Assembly (NCBI GenBank): GCA_005784505.1
Contig: VCAZ01000017.1
Coordinates: 1,718,151 to 1,782,150 of the forward strand
Source of the DNA: Bagarius yarrelli
Taxonomy: Eukaryota; Chordata; Actinopteri; Siluriformes; Sisoridae
Length of the DNA: 64,000 bases
Direction of reading: 5' to 3'
A model generated the notes under the pieces. That model searched no databases and was not told where the DNA came from. It saw nothing but the letters and a program-made list of their open reading frames with translations. Positions 10,471 through 23,162 of the stretch are shown piece after piece (the stretch's first letter is position 1; the number at the start of each line of letters is the position of its first letter). The position numbers and the translations under genes were made by a program.

Positions 10471-13038
10471 GTAGCCGGGCAAAAACACACGCTGCAAAAA
10501 TCTGTAAGACAGGATAAGCCTCCTTACTCGTCCAATCCCTGGTCCATACACCATGATTGATAAATATTTCCACCAATCCAGGAGGGGCTACAGTTAAGCA
10601 GCGTCTACCAATTTCATAGTGGATTATATAGCTTACACTTTTTTTTTTGCTTTGGGTAACAGTTCCTTTTTGGATTTTATCCAAAGCCAACCAAAGTGGT
10701 CCAGTGTTAGACAAAAGCAGGATGACGTCATAGCTTAGTCCATGACCTAGAACATTGATTTAATGACGTGCACTTTAAAAAATGACCCAGAAATTACAGA
10801 AAAGTGATAAAACGAAGAGAAAACAAACAAACAGATTTACAACACATGTCTTTCAACTTGGGGAGACTAAAATACAATAATATCATTAAAAAATCTTTTG
10901 CATCTGCATAGGAAAAAAAAGTTTCTTACCTACAAGGAGAAAAAGTACCTTAAATATTGTGATATATCACAAAGCCTTTTATTTTAAATGCACCTGCTGC
11001 TACAATCAGGTGTAAAGCAATGTAACTGGTCTCAAAGCAAGATTAACAGAGCCATACAATTCCTCCCTCTAGTGGTCAGTTTATATTACTGACATTTTAA
11101 GCAGTCTGTAAGAGAAGGCATTACAAGTGGACTGCCTGAACATTATGGTCACTTAAGACAGAGAGTAAGACATTTAGACAAATACAAAACAGGATGTAGA
11201 ATGATTAATTTAAATGAACCATTTTTGTATGAAATAGCAAATTTAATATATTTATCTGTAGCAAGAGGGTCCTCCACCATAAAGTGAATTAGCTCTTGGT
11301 TCGATATTATAAACTTTATTGACTACAATAACATTTTTTAAAATCCCTGTACTGGAAACATGTTAGTTAATATTTAATTATTTCATAATTTATACTTACC
11401 TAAAATAATAAAATTTATTTTTTAATTTCAGTAGTATTGATGTCCTAGCAGACGGCAGTATTTAAGTTATCACTAATGGGCCCCTGAGCAAGACCCCTTA
11501 CCCCCAATAGCTAAGTTGTACGAATGTAAGTTGTTCTGGATAAGGGCATCTGTCAAATAATGTAAATGTAAATATTTAACTAATATTAGTTAGTTAATAG
11601 TCTAACGGTTGGAAGTGGCCTTTAACCCAGACAATATAAGACTGCAGCAGTGACAGCATGTGACTAAAGCAACATAATAACCGTGAAGGTTTTAATGAGA
11701 ATGTAATGAACTCTATATCATGCAGGATTTCTGTCGTTTGCCTCAGACTGATAATTACATTTACAGGATTTTGGTCAGGCACATTTACATTTATCAATTG
11801 AGGACCTGATTTGATGGCTCATTTTGTGGCAGGCTGGTGGTCCTAGGATTTAAATTTCCATCCTTTATATAACATCTTAATCATTAAATCACTTTCTATG
11901 TAGTCGGGGGTTTAATGCCTGCCTCTGCACTGTGTTTGCATGCTTTTGAGTTGATATACTGGTTTCCTTTTCTAGCTTAAAGACATATGTTGTATAATTA
12001 ATAATACTATAATATTACAATAATACTCATATACTTAGCAAATATTTTTTATCAGCAATAACCTTTTTTTTTACACTCTCTTTACATAAAACATTTTGTT
12101 TTTATATAATAACAGCATTAATGTCCCAGAAGGTGGCAGTATTGCATAGTCTAACTATAGCCAGACAATATGAGACTCTTATTGTCCTTAAATACCAACC
12201 ACCCACCCCCAGCGTCCTTTTAAAGTTCAAAGACATGCTGTATGTTGTAAGTGAATTGGTTTATCTCATTTATTTAAGTGTGTGCAGTGGGTGGGCTACA
12301 CACAACAGAAATACAGAAAGTGAAAAACATAAAATTATATAATATAACATTTAATAATTAATATTTTAATCTGTAATAATTAATCAAACTATTTAAAAAA
12401 GGTTTCTGCCAAGGTATAATTGCACTATCCTGCTGAGACCTACGGAAAAACAGAGTCATCCATTTTTATTCCATTTTAGGGACTAGTTTCTATCATCTCA
12501 GCCAATCAAATGACATATCGATCGAAAGCCCAGGATGTCCTCTGGACAGTACAAAAGAAAGTGATAGAGAAAATAAACCCAAATGTCCACTACAGAAGAC
12601 AAAAGTCAGTGGGTGGGGTCTCAAGATTGACCAGAATTTGCTTTAATTTACGTTTAAGTCTTTGGAGCGTACACACAACAAGTCATTAAATTATTTTTAC
12701 ATAATGAAACATAACGAATAAACCTTATTTTGGTAATACAAAAAATACAAAAAATACAAAAATTGTTAAACACACCAACATACAAGGATTAAATAAAATG
12801 CATCCTTTTTTTGGCCTGCATAATTTAGGCAGATTTAGGATTTCCTTAGGAAACCTAATACTCACATGTACCAAATGACCAAATGCATTCAGGTAAAAAT
12901 GAGAAGAGAGAGGTTCGGGCTCGGAGTATGCTCATTGGCTGGCCCTGTCTCTTGTAGTTATTTGTCCTTTTGATATAATGATGACCTGAGTTTTGTCGAT
13001 GGTACAAAGAAAGAATACTTTAATGCCTTCAGCAGAGT
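10471..13038. other. cdk5r2-wnt6 intergenic region
   Basis: No exon-like sequence on either strand. In tetrapods WNT10A lies at this position between WNT6 and CDK5R2; no Wnt-like words (cysteine-rich, CKCHG-type) were found here. It contains a family A SINE fragment at 11475-11573 and AT-rich DNA. The part next to 13038 must include the wnt6 3'UTR; a minus-strand AATAAA occurs near 12465. Confidence 0.6.
11475..11573 (+). repeat. SINE family A, 3' part
   Basis: Starts at 'gggcccctgagcaagacccc' and ends 'taaatgtaaat', with the 'gttctggataagggcatctg' tail motif. Confidence 0.6.
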
Positions 13039-13500
13039 TTAAAGGCAGATGTTGACCTCTTTTCTCACAGTACATCGTTCACATTGTACCATACAACACC
13101 ACTGAAACTGGCACTGGCAGTTCTCTTCATACGCAAGAGTGTGTTCCTCATGTCCTTTGTTACAGCACAGCCAGTCACAGGCACCGGGCCCTGTCTCTGT
13201 ACCGTTACACACCCGACCCCGTGTCCCTTCGGAGCCCACCCTACGACTGGCCATGCAGAAATCCGGGGACTCGTCTGAATAAATGAGACTATGAGCACTC
13301 AGGGGAAAGACTTCCTTGTCTAGGGGGACGAGGGATTTACCGTCGTTGCCGCCCATGACACGGACTGCCATTCGGAAGCTCTGCATGAGATGATTTCCAA
13401 CCTGGCGAAACAGAGGCAACTTCCTCCAGCAGCTGCGGAGCGTGCAGGAGCCAGAGAGACCGTGACATTTACATTCGGTTCGCATATTGGTCTTGACAGC
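13039..13500 (-). CDS. wnt6: wnt6 coding exon 4 (C-terminal cysteine-rich domain)
   Basis: The acceptor TGTGAGACAG precedes GCTGTCAAGACC; reading begins in phase 0 and ends at TAA. It encodes residues 201-353, including CKCHGLSGSC with the acylated serine, VMGGNDGKSLVPL, SPDFC, the GTRGRVCNGTETG segment and the final cysteine array. This is the most conserved part of Wnt proteins and carries the Frizzled-binding lipid and cysteine-finger regions. Confidence 0.95.
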   Translation of the reverse strand, partial: AVKTNMRTECKCHGLSGSCTLRSCWRKLPLFRQVGNHLMQSFRMAVRVMGGNDGKSLVPLDKEVFPLSAHSLIYSDESPDFCMASRRVGSEGTRGRVCNGTETGPGACDWLCCNKGHEEHTLAYEENCQCQFQWCCMVQCERCTVRKEVNICL

Positions 13501-16500
13501 CTGTCTCACACAAACACACACACACACAAGCACGGTTAAAAAAAGGAACAGCAAACTGGGAATCAGCCAAATGTTCCCCTTAGGGCCAAAACTGTTAAAT
13601 ATTCCTATTTTTGTAGTGATTATTTGTAGAAAAACATGATGCTAATGCGCCCCCACCTCCCTCAACCACCACCACCACCAAGCAGCACCACAAATCCAAA
13701 TCTGTCCACTAAATATTCACTTTTTTTACAGTTGGCTGTAGTATAAAAGCTATATTATAGACTATATTTTTAGACCATTTTCCAATTTTCCTATAATGAT
13801 CATTATTATTAAAAGCCAATTTTAAAAACAATTGTATTCTATATTTTACTTTTCTTTAAATGTTTATTCAAATGCTTTGGTTCAACTAAACTTGTTTCTA
13901 TATGCAACACTATTCTTTCTTTTTATCAGCAAAAACAATAGAAACAATAGGGCAAGAGATGAGGTGGGGTAAAAGGCGCCTTTGATTTTTATGCTGTTTT
14001 AGACCACTAGATGGCATAAAAAGCCAGAATGTAGCACTTGCTCATGCATCTAGTTTTTTTTTGCACTTAAAGATTCAATCAGTTTGTAAGGTGTTGGTGG
14101 TCAAGGACAGGAGGACACAACTAGAATCGTTTTGCTACATATCTTTTTAGAGTCACCTCTTTTGTTTTTTAGTTGTTCATGGAATTAATGTACAAAGTTG
14201 TGCAATAAATGATAAATAAGTAAAAGTATGCTAGTTGGGGTAAAAAGTGCACCTGTTATCGGTGATAAAGACGCAGCCTTAGTGTTTAGGCCCGTGTGTG
14301 AACTTTAGCCTGTCAGTATAGATTTACCTGAAATGATGTTAAAGTTGCTGACACACATTTGTACTTGTTAAAAAATGCTTCTGCATTATTAATATATTAT
14401 TTTGTCTGAGAACTTATTGGCATGGGAGCCTTGTGGATTGCGCAGTATGTGATGTTATGTCTCATGTTTTATGTTAATGTTAAGTTAATATTTTCCATTT
14501 GATGTGTCTGTTTCTTGTTCATGCCTTTTGTTTACTTCCTGTCATGTGATCTTCGTTCCCCTTGTGTTTCTGTCATGTGATCCTTTGGTCCATCTTTCCT
14601 GTTTCTATTACATTTACATTACATTTAAAGCATTTGGCAGATGTCTTTACCCAGAGCGACTTACATTTCTCTCTTTTATACAAGCAATTAAAGGGTTAAG
14701 GGTCTTACTCAGGGGCCCAGCAGCGGTGGCTTGGTGGTGCTGGTAATCAAACCCCGGTCTTTCTTAACCACTGCGCCACCACTTCCCCTATTAGTTTTCA
14801 TTGGTTAGTTTTGGTCATGTGTCCCTCTTTGTTATTTTTTAGTAGCCCTTGTGTTTCCTGGTGTCTTTTGTGGATGTTTTCTGTACCACTGTGGTAAGTC
14901 ACGTTTGTTAGGTTTAGTCAAGTTTGTTACTGTCAAGTTAAGTGATTTTGCATCAAGTTAAGTTAGTTAAGTCAAGTTTATGTTTGTTGTTCTGCCATGT
15001 GCTTCTAGTTTAAAATAAAAAACTTGCCCAAATGAATTCCTTTTAATTACGCTATGGGAAGAACAAGTTTGATTCCTGGCTCAGGGACGTTTCCTGCCGC
15101 ATTTGTCTCTTTCCCACCACATTTCTTGTTCTATATTCTGTCCTCTAAAGGCAAAAATGACCAAAACATATCTTATAAACTCTATTTGGTAAGTAAAGAT
15201 AAACTGCATTTATTTTTAAATAGTTAATTTAAAAATCACTAGGTTTTTAATTTGAATAGATAAAGTAAATAATTTGGTTAAATAAATGTTTTGAATTGTT
15301 AATTATGACCATGAATAATGAAAAATGTCCCATGTTTTTTATTAAAAGTACACAAATACTTCTAAAATTGTCATATCTATAGTATTTATTGCTTAAAGTA
15401 AATAATTGTATTTTCATTTATTTCTTCTAAAGTTTTAATAATGAATAATACATTTTAAACATGTTTTCACTATACGTTACTTAATATTATATTTGCCTCA
15501 GTAATGGGGTCTATGAGGTAAAAGGAATCACTTTCTCTAGTTGTTATATTATTCTTTAAACAATGTTTTAATCTAATTATACATTATTAAAACAATAAAA
15601 AGGAAATATTCCTTAAGATGTGCCTTTATCCCCATAATCCCCTTTTAATCATATGCACTAGCAGAGCTTTAATCAGCATGATATATTTTTTTAACCCTTA
15701 AAACCAATTTTGCTTCATATTGCTCAACCGAAAGTGTACACAAATGAAATAGTTGTAAATGGTGCACCTATGAAAAAAAACATTATCATAACAACCGGCT
15801 GTTAACCAAAACAGAGATCCCGTTAAAGCAAAAACAGAGTTCACTAAAGCCCGGAGAGGGACGCACACTGAGAAATGTTGTTGGTTCAACAATACTTGAG
15901 TTCTCTGTAGAGGGGGCTACCAAACTCTGGGAACTTGTACTGGACCCAAAACACAAGAGTTATCCTAAAAACAGTGGCCTCACAGTCTGGTGTTGTCTAA
16001 GTAAACAGAGCTGCAGAGTTCCATCCCAGCACGATTAAAGGTTTTATGGTGTAGTTTTCAGTACTATAAGCCATAACCACCATAGTATTTTTTAAAATTA
16101 GCATATATGCTACAATTTGACTGACTTAGATAAAAAATTCTTTTACCGTATGACTTGTTGAGCATACAGGGGCACCTCTTAGCTTCTTAGTCACTGATTA
16201 AATACTATAAATTTATAAATACTACTGACTGTGTGGACTTTCTGTATGTACTTTCTGTATCTTCATGGATGTCCAAGGGATTGTCTTCTTTTCTTTGGAT
16301 CTCTTAATATGATAAAAAAAAAAAATTATAATAATTTATCTGTCTATCCTTCTCTGTTTTTTAGCATACATGTGCTATGTCTAAGTTCCCAATGATCCTG
16401 ACTACTTTTCTATGCATACCTGCCTGGTTTATCCTTAGGCCCTATTTCTGATAAAGGTCTCACATTTACATTTATCTCTTTTTTACAACTGAGGGATTAA

Positions 16501-17246
16501 GGGGCCCAGTAGTGGCAACTTTTTGGTGCTGGCAATCAAATCCTGATCCTGCAATTGGCAGTTTAACACCTTATTTACTGCACTACCACTTCCCCGGGAC
16601 ACTTTACCAGGTCTCAATACTTGAAGGTGCTCAAGTGTTACTAAAACTGGTCCAGTGTGGACTACGTAGGAATTGTACCACTTGGAACCCCTGCTGTAGC
16701 ACTGAATTGCTTAATGAACACAGCGTGTAGGCTTATATACAGTGTGAGTTGTGCAAAAGTTGGTAACACAATTTCATTTGACCGTTATATAAATCTGATA
16801 GACATAACTTATCTCTTTCTAATGCCCCTAAAGCTCTACCACTACCAGTAAAACATGCTGTTTCCATACCAGTCTGCCTGCCTCGTTGTTGTGCAGATCA
16901 ACCAGGCTCCTAATATCACTCTTGCCTTTCCGCGTTCTGGTGTCCATGAACTGTCGGGATATCTTGTAGCCAAAGTCCACATCATCTCCGCAACCTCCCC
17001 ACTCCCAGCGTTGGTCTTGTAGTGCAGGGACAGGACTCCCCAGAGCCTGCTCTTTGGGGCTATCAGAAGAGCTCTTAATAGCCAAACAGCCACACTGTAG
17101 AAGGTCGCCCTCGCTGCAGGCCCGTGTTACTGCATTTAGCACACCTGCAGCCAAGATGCCATTTATAAAGGCTGTCTCCCGAATATCTAAAAAGAACGTA
17201 AGATGTAACAAAATACAAAATACATTGAAATAATAATCTATCTATC

Positions 17247-17313
<67 letters not shown>

Positions 17314-20300
17314 CCTTTCTGCATGTCTGCATGTCTGTCTTTCTGTCTGTCTGTCTAGCTGTCTGTTCACCAAACTATCTATATATCTGTTTGTCTTTCT
17401 TTCTATTTATCAATCTATGTATCTACACAGGGGGTATATCGGGATATGTATGTATTCTGTGCTTATCTGGCTTGCTAAGACTTGTCTAAATGCACCTTTA
17501 TTTGCCAGAAGGGTGTGTTTTCTGGCGGAAAAATTAAGTTCAGCAAGGAGGGCTAATTATCGGTGTCAAATTCACATGGGCTGCATTCCATTTATCAGAA
17601 TTGTGCAAATTACTGACCTTTTGCATGTCACATTCCTGAAAGCTCTGCTCATGCAGGTGTGTAATAACGAGAGAATGCGTCTCATTTCTCAATAGGAAAA
17701 CTTGGCTCGAGTTGCAGGCTTTATCAGGAACTCACACCAAGACAGTATTTTACTTCAAATCAAATAGAAGGGATAGAATATAATCATTAATCTTTTGGAG
17801 ATTTCTCACCCTCTCATGGCCCATGTAAGAACTGAACGAGCCACACAAACTTGTTTACGGTTATTTTAGCCCAGCGAATCACAAATGGTGTCCAGGGTGT
17901 GGAAGTTTCCTGCACCTGATTTTACTTACTGGCTGTGAGTCGAGGTTAAGAATACTTTTGTTGCATAGGATTAGCATCCATGGTTTGCATTTCTATAATG
18001 CTTTTACATGCTCTTGTTGATTCATGTCTGAGAAGTCTCTAGCACGTACATCACACAAGTAGCATCTTGCCCCATGGGCACAGGAGTGACATTAATGTTG
18101 GCATTTATCAATTTAAAAAAAAAAATCTTTAGCTTCATTTCTTAAATAATATGGATTGTTAACATATTATTCTAAGCCTTTTTTAAGAAATCAACAGTAC
18201 AATACCATCTGTGGTAAGGTATGGGTCGAAAAACTCAGTTGGTCTCCCTCTCCTATCAGTCACAAAGACACTAGTCAATCATGTCTGTCTGAAAGGGCAA
18301 GAAAATCTTTTCTCTAGGCATTTGATGCAATTTTAGCTTCACATATCAGTTTGTAAGGAAAGATCTAGAGGATGAGTGATGTTAGCTTGAAGTTACGGCT
18401 AATGTTACATTTTTAAAGTGTTTTTTTATTTGTAATGAAAAGCTTTGCATGTACACCATAAGATTAGATGTTTTTGGACTCGTTACGAGCATAAAAAGGG
18501 GTATTAGTGGCCTAAATGGTTAAGGCGCTACGTTGTTGATTGGAAGACCAGGAAAACTTAGGTTCGAACCCCAGTGCCACCAGCTTGCCACTGTTGGGTC
18601 TTTAAGCAAAACCTTTAACCCTTCCTGCTCCAGGGGCACTGTATTATAGCTGACCCGGCGCTGTAACCCCAACTTTCTAAGATAGGATAGGCAAAAAAAG
18701 AATTCCCACTGTGTATATGTATCAAATACCTTACCTACATCTCTTTAATCTGTGCCACAAGTTTGGAAGGACACCCTTGTCTACTCCAAATGTCCAAGAC
18801 TCCATGTCTTTGTATATTATAGCTTTACATTATTTCTTTATGGAATCAAAAGGACCAGCGTGACAATGTCTTCCTGCAAAATCCTTAAAAACAAGGTTCC
18901 CCAAAGTTGCTGGAGAAAAACGTGTGTCCCGAAACTGAGCCCTGACTCTTTGAAAAGGAACTAAAACACAGACTGCACCGCAGACATTTAGTGCCCTTTT
19001 AAAGGTGTGGAGCTGTTAATCTAAATCTACATCCATAAACCAACAATTGTTTTCTGACTCAAATCTTTTGGCACATAATTCAGTATCTCTCTAAAAAAAC
19101 CCCTGCTGTTATGTGCCGTATTATGGTAAAGAATTTCCTCATAACTTCAGGGTCTGGGAAGGCCACTGATGATGTGAGTAAAAATTATACTGGAGCACTG
19201 GATAATGGCCAGACTGACTACGTCCATGTGTCTGATGCCTCACTAAACTGTGACTAATCTTTGACTAAATTGGTTGGTTTCCTGTAGTTAAGCATCACTC
19301 TGCATATTAGGACCTCCCACCCCCACCCATCCACCACATAGTCTCTTACTGGGAATTGTAGCAGGTTATATTTCCAAGAAAATTCTTTTCTTCAACAGAC
19401 AGTTGCCACTTTCAAAATACAGGAAATTTCTTTCGAATAAACAAGGAGTTAGGTTTTATTTTAGTAGAACTTCTCTGATAGTTTTCCAGTGAGGGTGTCC
19501 AAACTCAGTCCCGGAGGGTCGGTTTCCTGCAGAGTTTAGCTCCAACCCTAATCAAAAACACCTCTACCAACTAATCAAGGTGTTGCTAGGTAGAGTAGAG
19601 TAGTTGTGTTGAGGCAAGTTGGGGCAAGTTAGACCTTAACTCTGCAGGACACAGGCTCTCAGGTACAGAGTTTGGACACCCCTGATTTAAAGTGTTTAAG
19701 GCAGATGATGGTGATTAAGGTTGCCAAATATTCCAATGAAGTTAAATTAGCACAGCCAAACAGAAATAGACCCTGGGATTTGAGGGTAACATTTAAAACT
19801 AATTTTAACCTTGTTTTTATTTTTTCCAGGAAACTTATGTTATCTGACAGGAAACACAATCCCACATTGCTGAAAAGGAGATTTACCTTGTTGCAGGATC
19901 TTGCTTAGACTCTTGGCATGACCAGTACAGTTCCAGCGCTGATAGCGAAACTGGTGTTGACATTCGTGTATGCCCAACCGCGCACCTTTGGCAACTTTTT
20001 GGATGATTTCGGGCTGAGTTTGACACAATTCAGTATATGCACCTCCTGTAGGCTTACTCCTTCTGCAAATACTGTTCGGGTCGAGCACAAGAGGACTGCC
20101 CATCACACTGCAGTTAGGGAAGTGGAGAAAAAGGACTTTCTTACACATAAAACAGCTTTCTGAATATACTAAAATGCTCAGTGCAAGTATAAGAAATAAT
20201 GCAGAAAGAATGCATTCTTTTCCTCTTCTTTCATATTTCTGCTTATTTTATTGCATGTTGATATGTAATGGCATATAATATGTCCTCTAATTTTAGTGCG

Positions 20301-21713
20301 TCCTATAAATGTTATTGATTGATGCATATCTGCAACCAAAAGGCCTGTCTAATCTTTTCCTTCAAATAATATCAGTGCTTTACTTTACTGCATAACCCAC
20401 AACGTTTTCTATCCTTTTATAGGAGTTACCCGTCATACTGTATGGCGTACTATCCTAGCTAACACATTAACACAGTTTTTTAAATATTCTGATTTGGAAA
20501 CATGATTTGCTTAATATTGGTCCCATATGAAAAAATACTTTCCCTTTTTTTGTTTAAGTAACTTAACCCTAGAATATATGTAGTACAATTTCCTGTGGTA
20601 AATCCTGCAGGGTTGTTGAACCTTATTGCAGCAAATATATCAGAGTAAATCGCAGTGATATGGTAATTTATTGTGTTAATTCTACTACACATATTACAGT
20701 AACTTATTATAGTAAAAAATAAACAAATGACTACATAAATAACTACAGTAAATATTCTACATTTATATTCTACTGTATGTGTAAGACTCATCTTTAAAGT
20801 ACAAATCAGAACAAAAAGTGTATCAATGCAACACACACACACACACACACAATTCCTAAAATGAATTAAACCAAACAACATGTTAACAAACCGTTCGTAT
20901 TTTATTGTTTATTTTTGTTGAAAATCTTTTGACAAATCAAAAGTTGACATTGCCGTCCATTGGAAATGAGATTCTGACCTTTCACCCTGTCCTCCATTAA
21001 CTCTTTTAATATTACTATTAGTATGTTTATCAGTTCTTTCTATACTATGGCATGTACGTTAATACAAACTAAATAATTAATTAATAAATATTATAATATA
21101 ATCCAGTTTACCACAGTCTTCTAGTTTACTCTAATATCTTATAAAGTATACTAGAGTATTTACTACAGTTTATCAGTACACTACTATTAATACTATACTA
21201 TAGTACACTGCAGTAAATACCGTAAATTCTAAAGTATACTATGGTTTTTTTTTCATGTGGAGCAGAACGTTTCATAACAGTTATTTCATAGTGTTCTTCT
21301 GATGTTCTTTTCCAAACATCTTAGGAACATAAATCGGATACGAATAATACGTTCCAGGAACGTTTTATCTTAAATGACAGGTATATACTTTATATTAACA
21401 TTGAATACGGTAATAAGAACAATCCATAAACATGATTTCAAGAACGTTTTGTCCAAACATTTGGACAACGTTTAAAGAACTTTAGCAAAATGTTGTGGTA
21501 ATCCTGCTCCTGTGTTTCAATGACATGGAAACTCTTTCTGTCAAACATCTGGTGCGTAGTTAGGCTCGATTTTCTGTACTTTACACCCACCTCACATTTT
21601 GCGCATTTATCAGCCTAGAATTAGTCTAATAGTATATAAAGTTGATCTTACCACCACATGCGACCGGTGAGAGTGAAGACGAGAAGAAGGTGCACTTGTG
21701 TCGGGAGCATCAT
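13039..21713 (-). CDS. wnt6: Wnt6, secreted Wnt ligand, four coding exons
   Basis: Coding exons on the minus strand are 21713-21652, 20107-19887, 17186-16870 and 13500-13039 (stop included). Lengths 62, 221, 317 and 462 join in frame to 353 residues with GT-AG introns throughout. The product is a secreted, lipid-modified glycoprotein that binds Frizzled/LRP receptors. A hydrophobic signal peptide opens the protein. Wnt6-type words are GSPLVLDPNSICRR near the mature start, RYQRWNCTGHAKSLSKILQQ, DIRETAF, WEWGGCGDDVDFGYKISRQF and the diagnostic CKCHGLSGSC around Ser216, the palmitoleoylated serine. The C-terminal cysteine-rich domain ends RCTVRKEVNICL. N-glycosylation sequons NCT and NGT are visible. 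Human WNT6 has 365 residues, so the length is normal. cdk5r2 lies downstream on the same strand. The a or b paralog cannot be told here. Confidence 0.96.
14004..14016 (+). promoter_or_regulatory. CTCF-core-like motif in wnt6 intron 3
   Basis: CCACTAGATGGCA matches the 12-base CTCF core pattern CCASYAGRKGGC at every position. A short motif of this kind arises by chance in 64 kb often enough that binding is only a possibility. Confidence 0.3.
14611..14790 (-). repeat. SINE family A copy in wnt6 intron 3
   Basis: Reverse-orientation copy: 'aagcatttggcagatgtctt' at its 3' end, 'cttactcaggggcccagcag' in the body and 'cttaaccactgcgccaccac' at the head. Confidence 0.75.
16461..16598 (-). repeat. 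SINE family A copy, partial
   Basis: Reverse-orientation decayed copy containing 'ggggcccagtagtggcaac', 'ggcaatcaaatcctgatcct' and 'cactaccacttccc'. It lies about 270 bases downstream of wnt6 exon 3. Confidence 0.6.
16870..17186 (-). CDS. wnt6: wnt6 coding exon 3
   Basis: 317 bases bounded by acceptor ...TTTTTAG and donor CTG|GTATGG. It encodes IRETAFINGILAAGVLNAVTRACSEGDLLQCGC-type sequence, then a variable loop and WGGCGDDVDFGYKISRQFMDTR, ending HNNEAGRL. Its first two bases complete an Asp codon begun by the last G of exon 2. The loop around residues 130-145 is shorter than the Gly/Pro-rich insert of human WNT6. Confidence 0.95.
17237..17313. repeat. (TCTA)n microsatellite
   Basis: About 19 tandem ATCT units next to wnt6 exon 3, in the intron, followed by degenerate TGTC/TCTG repeats to about 17360. 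Confidence 0.95.
18506..18730 (+). repeat. SINE family B copy in wnt6 intron 2
   Basis: Complete copy: 'gtggcctaaatggttaaggc' head, 'ggttcgaaccccag' B-box, 'ctgctccaggggcactgtat' body and 'ctaagataggataggc' near the end. Same family as the copies at 393 and 37952. Confidence 0.75.
19497..19684. mobile_element. hAT-like MITE with terminal inverted repeats
   Basis: The left end CAGTGAGGGTGTCCAAACTC and the inverted right end GAGTTTGGACACCCCTG form imperfect terminal repeats around 'tttagctccaaccctaatca' and its near complement. A clear 8-base target duplication was not seen. A related copy without these ends lies at 35915-36063. Confidence 0.55.
19887..20107 (-). CDS. wnt6: wnt6 coding exon 2
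   Basis: Acceptor CTTCCCTAACTGCAG, donor CAACAAG|GTAAATC, 221 bases. It encodes VMGSPLVLDPNSICRRSK, the ELCQTQPEIIQKVAKGARLG helix region and HQFRYQRWNCTGHAKSLSKI. The NCT sequon in RWNCTG is a conserved Wnt glycosylation site. Confidence 0.95.
21652..21713 (-). CDS. wnt6: wnt6 coding exon 1 (signal peptide)
   Basis: 62 bases encode MMLPTQVHLLLVFTLTGRMW plus two bases of a Cys codon that is completed by exon 2; the donor is TG|GTAAGATC. The hydrophobic run VHLLLVFTLTG is a typical signal peptide core. Two adjacent ATGs (21713 and 21710) are possible starts; the first is used here. It is too short to be found by open-frame length alone, and is supported by splice phase and by the WC-VMGSPLV junction matching Wnt6. 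Confidence 0.85.
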
Positions 21714-22697
21714 CCAGCAAAAGAATCGTTCAGAATAAGTAAAATTCACCTGCGGCTGTTTTACACAGGTGACGGTAAATAGCAGAGAACCTTCGTTTCA
21801 TCCACCGCGCAAGTTCAGCGTATGGCGCACAGCTGGATAAAAGATGACGCAGAAGATAAGATGTCCGATTAGTACACATATTGGGGCAGAAGGGCACATG
21901 GATAGCACCCCTATCCCAATGAAGTATAACAAAAAAATCTCCAGCGCAGATTTATGTCGACGCGCAAAGATCCGCCTTCGTATGGAGGCGTTTTGCACCA
22001 AATGACTCCTCAGACTAAGTTTGGTTTAATGACGCAGGATAAGAAAAAACAGCTGTGCAATTTTGTCACCCAAAAAAAAAGAAAAGAAAAACGGAGTAGA
22101 AAGGAGTTTTAGTAAGGTCTCGTTTGCGTTATGATGTCAGTTCTGGTATGTGTTTTTCATATAAAAAAAATCCCTTTACTGTTTGTTGACCTTGGCAAGT
22201 CCTTCTAGGCCTCCAGCTATGTCAGTGTCTTGTGCTATCAAGCTGAGCTAAAACGTGAGAACTTTGCACACCTAAGAGAACGAATGTCAAACTCTGATGC
22301 CAAATCCTCAATCCCCCTCCTGAAATATAAGGGTAAAAGGAGGGATTGGATCCTCCCTGATTTATCTTTACTGATCTCCCACTCAGAGGATTAAGTGTCA
22401 GCAAAAGGGCAGAATATTACCCATGAGGGGCAAAAGAAATAGACAGCGAGGAGTTTAAAATATGGTCTAAAATGATTATGATTTGCCAACAGCTTGTGTT
22501 TTTCGATAAAAAAAAAAAGTGGTCTTAGTTTACAACAGCAGAACATTTTGCAAGCGAAACTCACTGTAGGTTGTGAAAACAAAAAACCTTAGTTTATTTT
22601 GCTTTGATAAAGGATTCAAGAAATAAAATCTGTGTTAAAGCCTTAAAAGATTTCTTATATCTATTTATATGGTGTTTAAAATTAGGTGTAAATAATC

Positions 22698-22866
22698 ATC
22701 GTGGTAGCGCAGTGGTTAAGGTGAACTGCTAATTGGAAGATTGGGGTTTGATTCCGAGCACCACCAAATAGCCACTGCTGGCCCCCTGAGCTAGGCCCTA
22801 AATCCCAACTGTATAATGCAAGTAACTTTGGATAAGGACGTCTGCAATTATAACAATTATAACACA
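22698..22866 (+). repeat. SINE family A copy
   Basis: Complete plus-strand copy: 'cgtggtagcgcagtggttaa' head, 'ggggtttgattccgagcacc' B-box region and 'aactttggataaggacgtct' 3' motif. Confidence 0.75.
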
Positions 22867-23119
22867 TAGTATTAAGATAGAGATCCTACCTCCATAATCA
22901 AGTGCTGCCATGTACTGTAGCACGGGGTGTCTAAACTTTTCAAGTAATATCTTAAGTATTAATTATCCTAATAAGGATAAAAATGTAGCTAAAGAGAAGG
23001 CGACGCTGAATGTACAGGTGCCAGCATAATAACATTTACTCTTTTCCAAGAACAGAGTCTGCAATCTGCTTTGTCAACAACTTAACAACATATAAAAACA
23101 AAAAATGTCTATTAGCAAG

Positions 23120-23122
<3 letters not shown>

Positions 23123-23161
<39 letters not shown>
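23123..23161. repeat. (TA)n microsatellite
   Basis: About 19 uninterrupted TA units. Confidence 0.95.

Positions 23162-23162
<1 letters not shown>

Noticed and set aside
20480..20881. 133-residue minus-strand open frame in wnt6 intron 1
   Set aside because: AT-rich, Cys-Val stretch derived from a CA repeat, no family similarity, and it is located inside an intron.
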